NCBI RefSeq assembly: GCF_002933465.1
Contig: NZ_PSZE01000009.1
Span: 124,001 to 188,000, forward strand
Direction: 5' to 3'
Source of the DNA: Nocardia nova
Lineage (GTDB): Bacteria > Actinomycetota > Actinomycetes > Mycobacteriales > Mycobacteriaceae
DNA: 64,000 nucleotides
Below, piece by piece: positions 28,757 to 39,278 of the stretch; position 1 is the first letter of the stretch, and each line of letters starts with the position of its first letter. The notes under the pieces were generated by a model. It worked only from the letters and a program-made list of their open reading frames with translations, made no database searches and had not been told where the DNA came from. The translations under genes were made by a program, and so were the position numbers.

Positions 28757-28942
28757 CTACCGGTGGTGGAGGACCTCCCAGTCCGGCCCCGGAAAGACCA
28801 GACTTTCGTGTCCGTCCTCGAACCGGACGACGTAGGGCGGGGTGCCGTCGATGCCGCGCGCTTCGATGATTTCGCCGGTGCGCTCGGGCATTCCCACAGC
28901 ATTGCTGTGAACGAGGATGTGATCGCCTACATGCGCATGCAT
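28757..28942 (-). CDS. DUF1918 protein
   Basis: This small cytoplasmic protein of 61 residues has the SH3-like DUF1918 pattern: HVGDHILVHSNAVGMPERTG, IIEARG, PPYVVRFEDGHESLVFPGPD. Function is unknown. The start at 28942 (MHAHVGD) matches family members, which begin right before the VGD motif; an in-frame ATG at 28951 is the alternative. The 271-bp gap to the SRPBCC gene holds no supported gene. Confidence 0.8.
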   Translation of the reverse strand: MHAHVGDHILVHSNAVGMPERTGEIIEARGIDGTPPYVVRFEDGHESLVFPGPDWEVLHHR

Positions 28943-29060
28943 GACCGCCATTATCGTTCGATGTGATACTGCTCACAAGTCGATGCCGCAAGTTCCCTGC
29001 GAGCTGAATCTCCTCTCGTTGCAATCACGCGAATCGGCGCGCGGCAATTTCCGATACCGC

Positions 29061-29103
29061 TTGACTCCACTGCGTATGTAGTACTACAGTTCAACCACTA
29101 CAG
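29061..29103 (+). promoter_or_regulatory. Promoter with 12-bp palindrome before the DHFR-like gene
   Basis: TTGACT (29061-29066) and TACAGT (29085-29090) are 18 nt apart. A perfect palindrome TGTAGTACTACA (29077-29088) overlaps the -10, and another ACTACAG half-site lies at 29097-29103. The half-sites resemble those of BlaI/CopY-type repressors, though they face outward here. Strong local control is likely. Confidence 0.5.
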
Positions 29104-29133
29104 CTAGAGTGCAACAGGCAAGGTGGTATCGGC

Positions 29134-29709
29134 ATGCGAAAGCTCCTCTACTTCGTCGGCGTCTCGCTCGACGGCTATATCGCCGGGCCGGGTGGGGAGT
29201 ACGACTTCTATCCCGTGGCCGAGGACATGGCGGAATTCGTCAATGGGCGCTATCCGGAGTCCGTTCCCGCGCACCTCCGCCCGCACTTCGGGATGGCCCG
29301 CGACGAACCCAACAAGGAATGGGACACGGTCCTCATGGGGCGCGGCACCTACGAACCCGCGCTGTCGGCCGGCATCGCCAGCCCCTATCCGCATCTGAAG
29401 CAGTACGTCGTCTCGGCCACACTCGATCGCGTCGACGATCCGGAGGTCGAGCTCGTTCCGGGCGATCCGGTAGCCCTGGTGCGTCGCCTGAAGCAGGAGG
29501 ACGGCAAGGACATCTGGCTGTGCGGCGGGGGACAACTGGCCGGCGCGCTCGTCGACGAGATCGACGAGCTGATCATCAAGAGTTATCCGGTGGTCGCGGG
29601 CGCCGGCATCAGCGCGTTCACCGGCAACTTCCGGCCGACCGCGTTCACGCCGGTGCAGCGCCGTGAATTCGGCAACGGCGCGCAGATCACCTGGTTCGAA
29701 CGCGGTTGA
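29134..29709 (+). CDS. Dihydrofolate reductase-fold protein (RibD C-terminal family)
   Basis: The 191 residues show the RibD/DHFR-like pattern: MRKLLYFVGVSLDGYIAGPG, a VLMGRGTYE motif near 70, and DIWLCGGGQLAGAL near 128. Such proteins bind NADPH but rarely have an assigned substrate. AAGGTGG precedes the ATG. It ends 15 bp from a convergent gene. Confidence 0.85.
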   Translation: MRKLLYFVGVSLDGYIAGPGGEYDFYPVAEDMAEFVNGRYPESVPAHLRPHFGMARDEPNKEWDTVLMGRGTYEPALSAGIASPYPHLKQYVVSATLDRVDDPEVELVPGDPVALVRRLKQEDGKDIWLCGGGQLAGALVDEIDELIIKSYPVVAGAGISAFTGNFRPTAFTPVQRREFGNGAQITWFERG

Positions 29710-29724
29710 CGTGCCCGGCGGCGA

Positions 29725-30141
29725 TCAACCGGCGTCGCGCAGGAAGGACAGGCGCACCCGGCGGATCGGGTTGTCGACGTTGAGGTCCACGAAGGCGATC
29801 GACTGCCAGGTGCCCAGTGCCGGCTCACCGCCCAGCACCGGCACGGTGGCGTAGGGGGCGATGAACGCGGGCATGACGTGTGAGCGGCCGTGCCCGCGCG
29901 AGCCGTGGGCGTGGCGCCAGCGATCATCGGCGGGCAGCAGATCGCGCAGGGCGTGCAGCAGATCGTCGTCGCTGCCCGCGCCGAGCTCGATCAGGGCCAC
30001 GCCGGCGGTGGCATGCGGGACGAAGACGTGCAGCAATCCGTCGCCGCCGCCGGCCTCGCGCAGAAATGTGGCGCACTGCGGCGTCAGGTCGTGAACGACC
30101 TCCCGATCGCCGGTGCGCAGCTCGATTTCGATGCTCTTCAT
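29725..30141 (-). CDS. UPF0047 / YjbQ family protein
   Basis: The 138 residues carry the YjbQ pattern VFVPHATAGVALIELG and the GRSHVMPAFIAP / IAFVDLN metal-binding stretch. Members show weak thiamin phosphate synthase activity in E. coli, but the true role is unknown. The ATG start fits family members (MKSIEIELRT). M. tuberculosis has one copy (Rv2556c as I recall). Confidence 0.85.
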   Translation of the reverse strand: MKSIEIELRTGDREVVHDLTPQCATFLREAGGGDGLLHVFVPHATAGVALIELGAGSDDDLLHALRDLLPADDRWRHAHGSRGHGRSHVMPAFIAPYATVPVLGGEPALGTWQSIAFVDLNVDNPIRRVRLSFLRDAG

Positions 30142-30529
30142 AGGCCCATCGTGCGCTTTCGCCGCGACGTACATCGGAAACTCGCGCGCAGCGGTTCGCC
30201 GACCGGCTGCTGAACCGGTCGGTGTGATTACTCACACCGGTACGCCGGCTGTTGCGCCGGGACCGGGTGCCGGACTCCGGCGGACCCGGAGAACCGCTGA
30301 TGAACGCGGCTGTGCGCGCCGATTCCGATACGCCGCAAGGTCTCTGCCGTCGCGGCCGCGCACCGTACCGCCGCCCCGGACCGGGATCGCCGCTGGTCGG
30401 CGTGGCGAATTCGGTGGGCCGAGCCGCCCGATCCCGGTGGCCGCTCGGAGGTAGCCCACCACCGAGCGGACTCCGATCGGTAGTCTTATTGGCTGTAACA
30501 GCAGCTAGTCGATCTTGGAGGACCCCACT
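30142..30529. other. Regulatory region upstream of ask-asd
   Basis: This 388-bp gap has no supported gene. It separates the divergent UPF0047 gene and ask. A hairpin-forming inverted repeat lies at 30220-30239. The long gap suggests a leader or control region for the aspartate-family operon. Confidence 0.6.
30220..30239. promoter_or_regulatory. 8-bp inverted repeat upstream of ask
   Basis: CGGTGTGA and TCACACCG form a perfect inverted repeat with a TTAC spacer, 290 bp before ask. The short spacer suggests a dimeric operator or a stable hairpin in a leader. No regulator is identified. Confidence 0.35.
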
Positions 30530-32833
<2,304 letters not shown>

Positions 32834-32862
32834 CACCGCGTCTTCCGGCGAAGTTCGATTCG

Positions 32863-32896
32863 AACGGGCCGTCCGATTGCGGGGCGGCCCGTTTTC
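32863..32896 (+). terminator. Terminator of ask-asd
   Basis: A perfect 9-bp stem (AACGGGCCG with CGGCCCGTT) with a 13-nt loop ends in TTTTCC. It lies 30 bp after asd. Confidence 0.8.
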
Positions 32897-32933
32897 CTTG
32901 TGGCCGCTCAGCCGGTTTCTTGCGGGGGCTCGC

Positions 32934-33530
32934 TCAGCCGGCTGGTTCGCAGCGGGCCCGGAGTCCGTCGAAGACGACGGCGAAAGCGCGGACTCGCTGC
33001 TCGCCGGTGGCGGTATGCGTGCCCGCGAAGGTGCCCTTCAGTACCCGCATCAAATCGTCGAAGTCGATATCGCCGCGGATCGCGCCGCAATCCTGCGCGC
33101 GCCGCAACAACCGGGCGATCGCGACCTGAAATTCCTTGGTGGGACCGGTGATTTCGATCGTTTCGTGACCGCCCAGCGCGTCGGCGAGATCGCGTTTGAC
33201 CCCGCCCTCGGCGACCATGTGGTCCAGCAGGTCGAAGAAGGCGGCGCCCGGATCAGCGGCGGACTCGAGGCTCCGCGCGTAGTCGAGCATTCGCTCGATG
33301 TTGTCGACGATGGCGGCGTGGAACAGGGCTTCCTTGGTGGGGAAGTGGCGGTACACGGTGCCGGGGCCTACCCCGGCGCGCCGCGCGATCTCATCCAAGG
33401 GGACCGAAATACCTTCGGCCGCAAAGGCTTCCCGGGCAGCCGCGAGTACTCGCTCCCGGTTGCGGCGGGCGTCGGCGCGCAGGGCGCGGCGCGGTTCGGC
33501 CCCCGGTTCCGCTAACTGTTTCTCCGCCAC
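32934..33530 (-). CDS. TetR-family repressor
   Basis: The 198 residues have a TetR HTH: ERVLAAAREAFAAEGISVPL then EIARRAGVGPGTVYRHFPTK. The C-terminal ligand domain is of the type common in this class. The GTG at 33530 lacks a ribosome site but has TAGACT 6 nt upstream on its strand, suggesting a leaderless message. It is divergent from an NTF2-like gene, and two direct repeats in the shared promoter are likely operators. Confidence 0.85.
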   Translation of the reverse strand: MAEKQLAEPGAEPRRALRADARRNRERVLAAAREAFAAEGISVPLDEIARRAGVGPGTVYRHFPTKEALFHAAIVDNIERMLDYARSLESAADPGAAFFDLLDHMVAEGGVKRDLADALGGHETIEITGPTKEFQVAIARLLRRAQDCGAIRGDIDFDDLMRVLKGTFAGTHTATGEQRVRAFAVVFDGLRARCEPAG

Positions 33531-33560
33531 ACGGCGAGTCTACCGGTTAACCGTTGACAA

Positions 33561-33604
33561 ACGGGGCGCACGTTCCGGATTATAAGCGGGGCGTACGTTC
33601 CGCT
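33561..33604. promoter_or_regulatory. Two direct-repeat operators in the tetR / NTF2 promoter
   Basis: GGGGCGCACGTTCCG (from 33563) and GGGGCGTACGTTCCG (from 33588) are 25 bp apart and differ at one base. They flank the -10-like TATAA (33581-33585), and TTGACA lies at 33554-33559. A repressor bound here would block the plus-strand promoter and possibly tetR itself. A further perfect palindrome CGGTTAACCG lies at 33544-33553. Confidence 0.55.
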
Positions 33605-33624
33605 TTTAGTAGAGGGAGTTTGTC

Positions 33625-34041
33625 ATGGTTTCCAGTTCGGTGCGCAGTGCCCGCCAAGTGGTGGAGGACCTGTTCGCGACATTGCCGGTGCGCGATGCCG
33701 ATGCTTTCGTCGCGGCGCTCGCCCCCGATGCGGTATTCGAGATCCCGTTCCCGATTCCCGGGATGCCGGAGCGGCTCGAGGGACGGGAGGCGATCCGCGC
33801 ACACCTGGCGCAACGCTGGTCGGGTCTGTCGGGCATCGAGGTGCACGGCGTCTATCCGACGGTGTACGAATCCACCGAGGACGGAGTGCTTTTCGTGGAG
33901 AACGAGGTGGATATGACGCTGCCGGGCGCGCCGCGAGCGCGAGTTCGCACCTCGGTGAACGTGGTGCACGTGCGGAACGGGGAAGTGACCCTGTTCCGGG
34001 ATTACATGGATACCGCGCGGATCGCGCGCATCGCCGGCTGA
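33625..34041 (+). CDS. NTF2-like / SnoaL-type protein
   Basis: The 138 residues follow the SnoaL-like fold: a leading helix (ARQVVEDLFATLPVRDADAF), ALAPDAVFEIPFPIPG, and strands ending VTLFRDYMDTARI. Members are isomerases, hydrolases or ligand binders. AGAGGGAG precedes the ATG. Control by the adjacent TetR is likely, so it probably serves detoxification or catabolism of the TetR ligand. Confidence 0.8.
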   Translation: MVSSSVRSARQVVEDLFATLPVRDADAFVAALAPDAVFEIPFPIPGMPERLEGREAIRAHLAQRWSGLSGIEVHGVYPTVYESTEDGVLFVENEVDMTLPGAPRARVRTSVNVVHVRNGEVTLFRDYMDTARIARIAG

Positions 34042-34113
34042 CCGATGGCTGGTCGCGCTGCCCCGCCGCGCGTGCGGGTTTTCCACCGGACTCCGCGCAC
34101 CCATGCCGCTCCG

Positions 34114-35460
34114 TCAGCGGATGCCGGGTGTGCGGGGATCGGGCCCGAGACAGGCCAGCAGCGCGCAGCCCGGCGGGGCATCCGAGAACGGCGGCGCCAG
34201 TGGGGTGTTCAGGCAGGACAGCACCGAACAGCCGGGATAGGCGTCGGGCCCGACCCCGAATACCGCCAGGGTGATGTGGGGGTCGAAGAACGCGCGGGGA
34301 TCCAGGGTCACCGGTGGTTCCACGTAGGGGCCCGGGTCGGGCACCGGCGGCTCCTGGAACGCGCCGAGCAATCTGCGGAAGAATTCCCAGGTGAGCTCGG
34401 TCAGATTCTGCAGGATGCCGGTCGGCCCGCCGCTGCTGCGGTTGCCGAAGACGCCGGTCCACACCACGGTGAGATCCAGGCTCGGGATGAAGAAGACATC
34501 CTGCAGCCCGAGCCCGGACATCGCGAACACATCCGGGGGCAGGAACGACGGTATCTCGATACATCCGGGGCGGGCCCAGAACAGATAGCCGTAACATTCG
34601 CGGCCCGGGCCCGTCTGCTGGGCGCGGTGCAGATAATCGGCCGAGACCACCTGCGCCCCGTTCCAGTCGCCGTGGTCGGCGACCAGCAGGGCGATCTTGG
34701 CTAGATCGTCCGGCGGTATCATCAGGTGCGCATAGCCGTAGGTGTGACCGGAACGGTCTCGGGCCCAATAGTAGTCGCTCCGTTGGATGCCCAAGGGAGA
34801 GAAGAGTTCCCGCTGCGCGAACTGCTGCAGTGGTTCGCCGACGGCCAACTCGATCACGTACGACAGCAGATCGACGTTGCGCTGACTGTAGGAGAACCGG
34901 GTGCCGGGCGGATTGTCGAGCGGGAGCCCGAGCGCTTGTACGGCACTGTTCGGATCGATCGGCACCACCCCGGAGATTCCCTCGTTGATCACTCCGACGC
35001 GCAGGCCCGAGCGCTCGGTCAGCAAATCCTCGACGGTAATCGCGCGGTGGGCGGCATCGCCGAGTCCGGGCGGCAGATAGCGGTCGATCGGCGCGTCGAT
35101 ATCGAGTTTGCCCTGATCCCAGGCGATTCCGGCCACCAACGAGACCACGCTCTTGGTGACGCTCCAGACATTCCACGGCGTGGTATCGGTGGCGTCGTTG
35201 TGCACGCCGGATCCGATCAGGCAGTTGTGCCGAAAGATCTTGACGTTCAGCCGGTTCCGTTCGTCGGCGAACCGCAGGGCGGAAGCGAGCCGCGCCGCAT
35301 CCAGGCCGGTGGATTCCGGGGTGGCCCGTTCGAACCCGCGTCCGGACGAGACCGCGCAGGTCTGTGAAACCTCCGCTCGTGCCGGGGCCGGCGTGGCGCA
35401 TGCACCACCGACCAATACGACGACGAGCACCCCGATCACCCAGCCGACTAGGCGTCCCAT
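34114..35460 (-). CDS. Class C beta-lactamase-like serine hydrolase, lipoprotein
   Basis: The 448 residues begin with a lipoprotein signal ending LVGGAC (lipobox Cys20). The serine hydrolase core has SVTKSVVS (SxxK, Ser near 96) and RFSYSQRNVDL, where the usual YxN reads YSQ. The last 110 residues are Pro/Cys-rich (PGCSVLSCLN, PGCALLACLG), forming an unusual tail. Such proteins are esterases or DD-peptidase-like enzymes more often than true lactamases. The altered YxN leaves activity uncertain. Confidence 0.75.
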   Translation of the reverse strand: MGRLVGWVIGVLVVVLVGGACATPAPARAEVSQTCAVSSGRGFERATPESTGLDAARLASALRFADERNRLNVKIFRHNCLIGSGVHNDATDTTPWNVWSVTKSVVSLVAGIAWDQGKLDIDAPIDRYLPPGLGDAAHRAITVEDLLTERSGLRVGVINEGISGVVPIDPNSAVQALGLPLDNPPGTRFSYSQRNVDLLSYVIELAVGEPLQQFAQRELFSPLGIQRSDYYWARDRSGHTYGYAHLMIPPDDLAKIALLVADHGDWNGAQVVSADYLHRAQQTGPGRECYGYLFWARPGCIEIPSFLPPDVFAMSGLGLQDVFFIPSLDLTVVWTGVFGNRSSGGPTGILQNLTELTWEFFRRLLGAFQEPPVPDPGPYVEPPVTLDPRAFFDPHITLAVFGVGPDAYPGCSVLSCLNTPLAPPFSDAPPGCALLACLGPDPRTPGIR

Positions 35461-35881
35461 GAGGCGAGGTTAACCACCCCGCATTCGGTTCGGTGTCCAA
35501 CACGCAACGCCCGCAATCAAATCGGAATCGGCGACAGGGAAGAAGGGCGCTGTGAATCAGAGCGACGCCGCCGAGCGTAACCCGGCGGCGCCGTGCGCAG
35601 CACTACTGCGTCGAGCGAGCGAATGCCACGCCGGCTCCGTCGCTCGAGATGCCGACGCCCGACAAGCGCCTCTCGGCGAGTGGTCGCTCGAAGCGACAAG
35701 GGGTGCGGCCCGGGGCTGTCCCGACGCCGGCAAAGGGTGTCAACCGGCGGATACGGGGACATATTTCCCGCCGGTGTGTGATGTGGACGACGGTCCGGAT
35801 GTGCCGATGGACGGTTGCGACGGGAAAACACCCCAATGGGTCTTTTCTTGACTTATTCCAGAAAAGGGGCACACTGGGGTC
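35461..35881. other. Intergenic region upstream of furA
   Basis: This 421-bp gap has no supported gene; a plus-strand frame at 35552-35851 lacks a ribosome site and family resemblance. It contains GAGCGA-rich low-complexity sequence near 35600-35700 and the furA promoter at its right end. Confidence 0.6.
35848..35876 (+). promoter_or_regulatory. FurA box and promoter of furA-katA
   Basis: TTGACTTATTCCAGAAAAGG (from 35848) closely matches the operator I know from mycobacterial furA-katG promoters. CACACT (35870-35875) would be the -10, 6 nt before the furA ATG, so the message is probably leaderless. FurA is expected to repress itself and katA through this site. Confidence 0.75.
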
Positions 35882-36325
35882 ATGTCCACCAAGGGTTTCG
35901 ATCCGCGCGAACGCTTGCGCGTGGCGGGCCTGCGGGTAACCCGCCCGCGGGTGGCGGTGCTGGAAGCAGTTGCCGCCCATCCGCATTCGGATGCCGACAC
36001 GGTGGCCGCCGCGGTCCGGCAGCAGCTGGGTTCGGTGTCGACCCAGGCGGTGTACGACGTACTGCACGCCTGTGTGGGCGCCGGCCTGCTGCGCCGAATC
36101 GAACCGGCCGGTTCGCCGGCTCGGTACGAAACCCGCATCGCCGACAACCATCACCATCTGGTGTGCAGGAACTGCGGCACGGTCGTGGACGTGGACTGTG
36201 CCGTGGGCCGGGCCCCCTGCCTCGACCCGTCGAATGCGCACGGGTTCACGATCGACGAAGCCGAGGTCGTGTTCTGGGGACTCTGCCCGCAGTGCCGTCG
36301 CGGTGACGACGCGCCGACCCGATAG
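35882..36325 (+). CDS. furA: Fur-family peroxide/redox regulator
   Basis: The 147 residues have the Fur winged helix ([40 protein letters not shown]), the [10 protein letters not shown] metal site and a second CPQC pair. It is the FurA/CatR type found directly before catalase genes in actinobacteria. katA follows after 38 bp. The start codon follows the FurA box with no ribosome site. Confidence 0.92.
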   Translation: MSTKGFDPRERLRVAGLRVTRPRVAVLEAVAAHPHSDADTVAAAVRQQLGSVSTQAVYDVLHACVGAGLLRRIEPAGSPARYETRIADNHHHLVCRNCGTVVDVDCAVGRAPCLDPSNAHGFTIDEAEVVFWGLCPQCRRGDDAPTR

Positions 36326-36363
36326 CCCGGACATCCCGGGCGACAGCTGAACAGGAGGCTGCG

Positions 36364-37842
36364 ATGACCAAGCCGACCAGTGGCCCGACCACGACCAACA
36401 CCGGCACTCCGGTCCCCAGCGACAACGAATCGCTGACCGCCGGTACCGAGGGCCCGATTCTCCTGCACGACCACTATCTGATCGAGAAGCTCGCCCAGTT
36501 CAACCGGGAGCGGGTGCCGGAGCGGATCGTGCACGCCAAGGGTGCGGGGGCCTTCGGTGAGCTCGTCGTCACCAACGACGTCAGCCGCTACACCAAGGCG
36601 AAGCTGTTCCAGCCGGGTGCGCGGACCGAATCGCTGGCGCGGTTCTCCACCGTCGCCGGCGAACAGGGCAGCCCCGACACCTGGCGCGATCCGCGCGGCT
36701 TCGCGGTCAAGTTCTACACTCCCGACGGCAACTACGATCTGGTCGGCAACAACACCCCGGTGTTCTTCATCAAGGATCCGATCAAGTTCCCCGATTTCAT
36801 CCGTTCGCAGAAGCGGTTGCCGGGCAACGGCCTTCGCGACCACAACATGCAGTGGGACTTCTGGACCCTGCGCCCGGAGTCGGCGCACCAGGTGACCTGG
36901 CTGATGGGCGACCGCGGGATTCCCAAGACCTACCGGCATATGAACGGCTACGGCTCGCACACCTACCAGTGGATCAACGCCGAGGGGGAACGGTTCTGGG
37001 TGAAGTACCACTTCAAGACCGATCGGGGCATCGAATTCCTGACCCAGGCCGAGGCCGACCGGCTGGCCGGCACCGATCCCGACTATCACCGCCAGGATCT
37101 GTGGGACGCCATCGAACGCGGTGAATTCCCCAGCTGGACTGTGTATGTGCAGATCATGCCGGTGGGTGAGGCGGCGAACTACCGCTTCAACCCGTTCGAT
37201 CTGACCAAGGTGTGGTCGCATAAGGACTACCCGCTGATCGAGGTCGGCACCTGGACGCTGAACCGCAATCCGCGCAACTACTTCGTCGAGATCGAACAGG
37301 CCGCATTCGAGCCGTCGGCGATCGTGCCAGGTATCGGTTATTCGCCGGACAAGATGCTGCTGGGCCGGGTCTTCGCCTATGTCGACGCTCATCGCTACCG
37401 CATCGGCACCAACTACCACCAGCTGCCGCCGAACCGCGCGCGTGCGGCCGAGGTGAACTCCTATTCCAAGGAGGGCGCCATGCGCTACGACTTCAACGCG
37501 CCGGAAGTGCCTGTGTACGCGCCGAATTCGTTCGGTGGTCCGCATGCCGACGCGGCCGCGGCCCCGGAGGAGGCGGCGTGGAGTTTCGAGCCCGAGCAGG
37601 TGCGGGCAGGCTACGTTCAGCACGCCGAGGACAGCGACTGGGCGCAGCCGGGCACGCTGGTGCGTGAGGTCTACAACGACGAACAGCGCCAGCGCCTGGT
37701 GGACAACGTGGTCGGGCACGTGCTCGGCGGCGTGCGCGAACCCGTGCTGAGCCGGGTGTTCGACTACTGGAAGAACGTCGATCCGGAGATCGGCAAGCGC
37801 GTCGAGGAAGGTGTGCGCGCGGGCCTGAACGGCAACAGCTGA
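36364..37842 (+). CDS. katA: Monofunctional haem catalase
   Basis: This small-subunit catalase of 492 residues removes H2O2. Essential residues are visible: His57 in [12 protein letters not shown], Asn130 in [11 protein letters not shown], and the haem-ligand Tyr near 340 in [14 protein letters not shown]. The NADPH-binding positions of clade 3 catalases appear in [21 protein letters not shown] precedes the ATG. Cotranscription with furA and FurA control are expected. Confidence 0.95.
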   Translation: MTKPTSGPTTTNTGTPVPSDNESLTAGTEGPILLHDHYLIEKLAQFNRERVPERIVHAKGAGAFGELVVTNDVSRYTKAKLFQPGARTESLARFSTVAGEQGSPDTWRDPRGFAVKFYTPDGNYDLVGNNTPVFFIKDPIKFPDFIRSQKRLPGNGLRDHNMQWDFWTLRPESAHQVTWLMGDRGIPKTYRHMNGYGSHTYQWINAEGERFWVKYHFKTDRGIEFLTQAEADRLAGTDPDYHRQDLWDAIERGEFPSWTVYVQIMPVGEAANYRFNPFDLTKVWSHKDYPLIEVGTWTLNRNPRNYFVEIEQAAFEPSAIVPGIGYSPDKMLLGRVFAYVDAHRYRIGTNYHQLPPNRARAAEVNSYSKEGAMRYDFNAPEVPVYAPNSFGGPHADAAAAPEEAAWSFEPEQVRAGYVQHAEDSDWAQPGTLVREVYNDEQRQRLVDNVVGHVLGGVREPVLSRVFDYWKNVDPEIGKRVEEGVRAGLNGNS

Positions 37843-37857
37843 ACATAGCGACATCTG

Positions 37858-37890
37858 CGGGCCCGCACCGGATTTCGGTGCGGGCCCGTC
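37858..37890 (+). terminator. Terminator of furA-katA
   Basis: A perfect 13-bp stem (37858-37870 with 37876-37888) with loop GATTT ends in T. It lies 16 bp after katA. Confidence 0.8.
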
Positions 37891-37925
37891 CGCTGCGATC
37901 GGTCAGCGCCGCGCGGCGCCGGCCG

Positions 37926-38143
37926 CTACTGGCACCAGGTGGGGCCCTGGTTCATCAGCATCAGGCGAACGATGGTGCACATGATCGACTGCGTGGACGA
38001 GCCGCTGCCGCCGTCGGTGACCGGCTGGGTCGCGGACGCGGGTGCGGTGGCCTGCGGAACTGTCTCGGCCTGGGCGGGGCGAGGGGGAGCAGGACGGCGC
38101 CCCACACCAGTGCGCCGGCGGCACGTCGCGAAATCGGAGTCAT
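37926..38143 (-). pseudogene. Small secreted protein, frameshifted
   Basis: The ATG at 38143 opens a signal peptide (TPISRRAAGALVWGAVLLPL). The expected mature part, AQAETVPQATAPASATQPV and a C-terminal RLMLMNQGPTWCQ, is in another frame ending at 37926. Restoring one C in the GCCCCGCCC run joins the two and gives an ideal AQA cleavage site, for a product of about 72 residues. This may be a real mutation or a sequencing error. The mature peptide has two Cys (IMCTIV, TWCQ). Function unknown. Confidence 0.6.
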
Positions 38144-38144
38144 C

Positions 38145-38865
38145 GTGAACAGGCCTTCCGTCAAAGGGTTTCGATCCGTGGGATCGGATCCGCTGTCTCA
38201 TCTGCTGTTCGCGAACGAGGGCGCCGAGGTCGTCGTCACCGGCCGCAGCCAGGACGAACTCGACGCGGCGGTGGCTCGGCTGGGTGGCAGGACCAGCGGC
38301 TACCGGATGGACGCGACCGATGGCGAGCAGATCGCGGCATTCTTCGCGCAGTCCGGCAGCATCGACCACCTCGTCATCGCGGTCAGTGGTTCGGCGGGCA
38401 GCGGTCCGTTCGCCGAACTCGATCTCGACCACTTGGCGGACGGGTTCGACGGCAAGTTCTGGCCCCAGGTGAGAATTGTCAAAGCCGCTCTGCCGCATCT
38501 CGTTTCGAACGGCTCGATCACCCTGATCACCGCCGCGTCGGCGCATGCGGCCTTCCCCGGCACCGCCGGGCTGGCCGCGATCAACGGGCCGCTGAACGCC
38601 ATGGTGCCTCCGCCTGGCGGTCGAACTCGCCCCGCTGCGGGTCAACGCGGTAGCCCCCGGCGTCATCGACACCGAATGGTGGGAGCGGGTGCCGGCGGAA
38701 CAGCGCCGCACCCTCTTCGACGGCCTCGCCGCCACCACACCCGCCGGGCGCGTAGGCGACCCGGAGGAGCTGGCCCGGGCCGTGCACATGATCGCCACCA
38801 ACGGCTTCGTCAGCGGCGTGGTGCTCGACGTGACCGGCGGGGCGAATTTGCCCACCGGTCGCTGA
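38145..38865 (+). pseudogene. Short-chain dehydrogenase, decayed by two frameshifts
   Basis: Three frames give consecutive SDR pieces. RGIGSAV (from 38177), the glycine-rich cofactor motif, is in one frame. GAEVVVTGRSQDELDAAVAR through LVSNGSITLITAASAHAAF is in the second. LAVELAPLRVNAVAPGVIDT to SGVVLDVTGGANLPTGR (to 38865) is in the third, after a shift near 38605. No start codon with ribosome site precedes it. Part of the active-site YxxxK segment is altered (GTAGLAAINGPLNAM). It is not a working enzyme as written. Confidence 0.7.
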
Positions 38866-38922
38866 GGCACCCGCTCGCCGGTGGTCGGTCCGGCGAGGTG
38901 TTGCCCTATGGGGGCCGATCGG

Positions 38923-38982
38923 TCAGATCAAGCCCCACCAGTAGAGCAGGCAAGCCAGCACGAAGACGACCGCAGTTTCCAT
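38923..38982 (-). CDS. Possible 19-residue membrane peptide
   Basis: METAVVFVLACLLYWWGLI is almost entirely one hydrophobic helix. It follows GGGGGT on the minus strand. Small proteins of this kind (WGGL-ending) serve as accessory subunits of symporters in actinobacteria, but no transporter is adjacent. Too short to be sure. Confidence 0.3.
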   Translation of the reverse strand: METAVVFVLACLLYWWGLI

Positions 38983-39004
38983 ACCCCCATCATTCCTCGA
39001 GACG

Positions 39005-39070
39005 GACACCGGCGCCGCTGCCGAAATCGACACCGGCGCCGCTGCCGAAATCGACACGGTGGTGGCTGCC
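39005..39070. repeat. 24-bp tandem repeat, 2.7 copies
   Basis: GACACCGGCGCCGCTGCCGA plus AATC is repeated exactly at 39005 and 39029, with a diverged partial third copy to 39070. It lies in the 296-bp gap between the decayed SDR and the LUD gene. No gene is supported around it. Confidence 0.7.
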
Positions 39071-39278
39071 GCGCACACAGCCGATCCGTCCGGTCTGTCA
39101 CCCCTCGTCGACAGGCCGAGCGGATCGGCTCGGTCGCAGCCGGTGGGTGATCCTGCCGCCCCCTCTCGCGGCAGGAGCACTCCCGGTGTCGAGGACGACA
39201 ATGCCGGGGTGCGCTTGCCGCGCCCTTAAAGAGCGCTTGTGCAGGAGATTGTGAGGGCGGGGAAATAGGGGCCGTCGA

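Noticed and set aside
28477..28869. 130-residue frame between the SRPBCC and DUF1918 genes
   Set aside because: It overlaps the DUF1918 gene on the other strand and has no recognisable pattern.
35552..35851. 99-residue plus-strand frame upstream of furA
   Set aside because: No ribosome site, Arg/Ala-rich composition, and it runs into the furA promoter.
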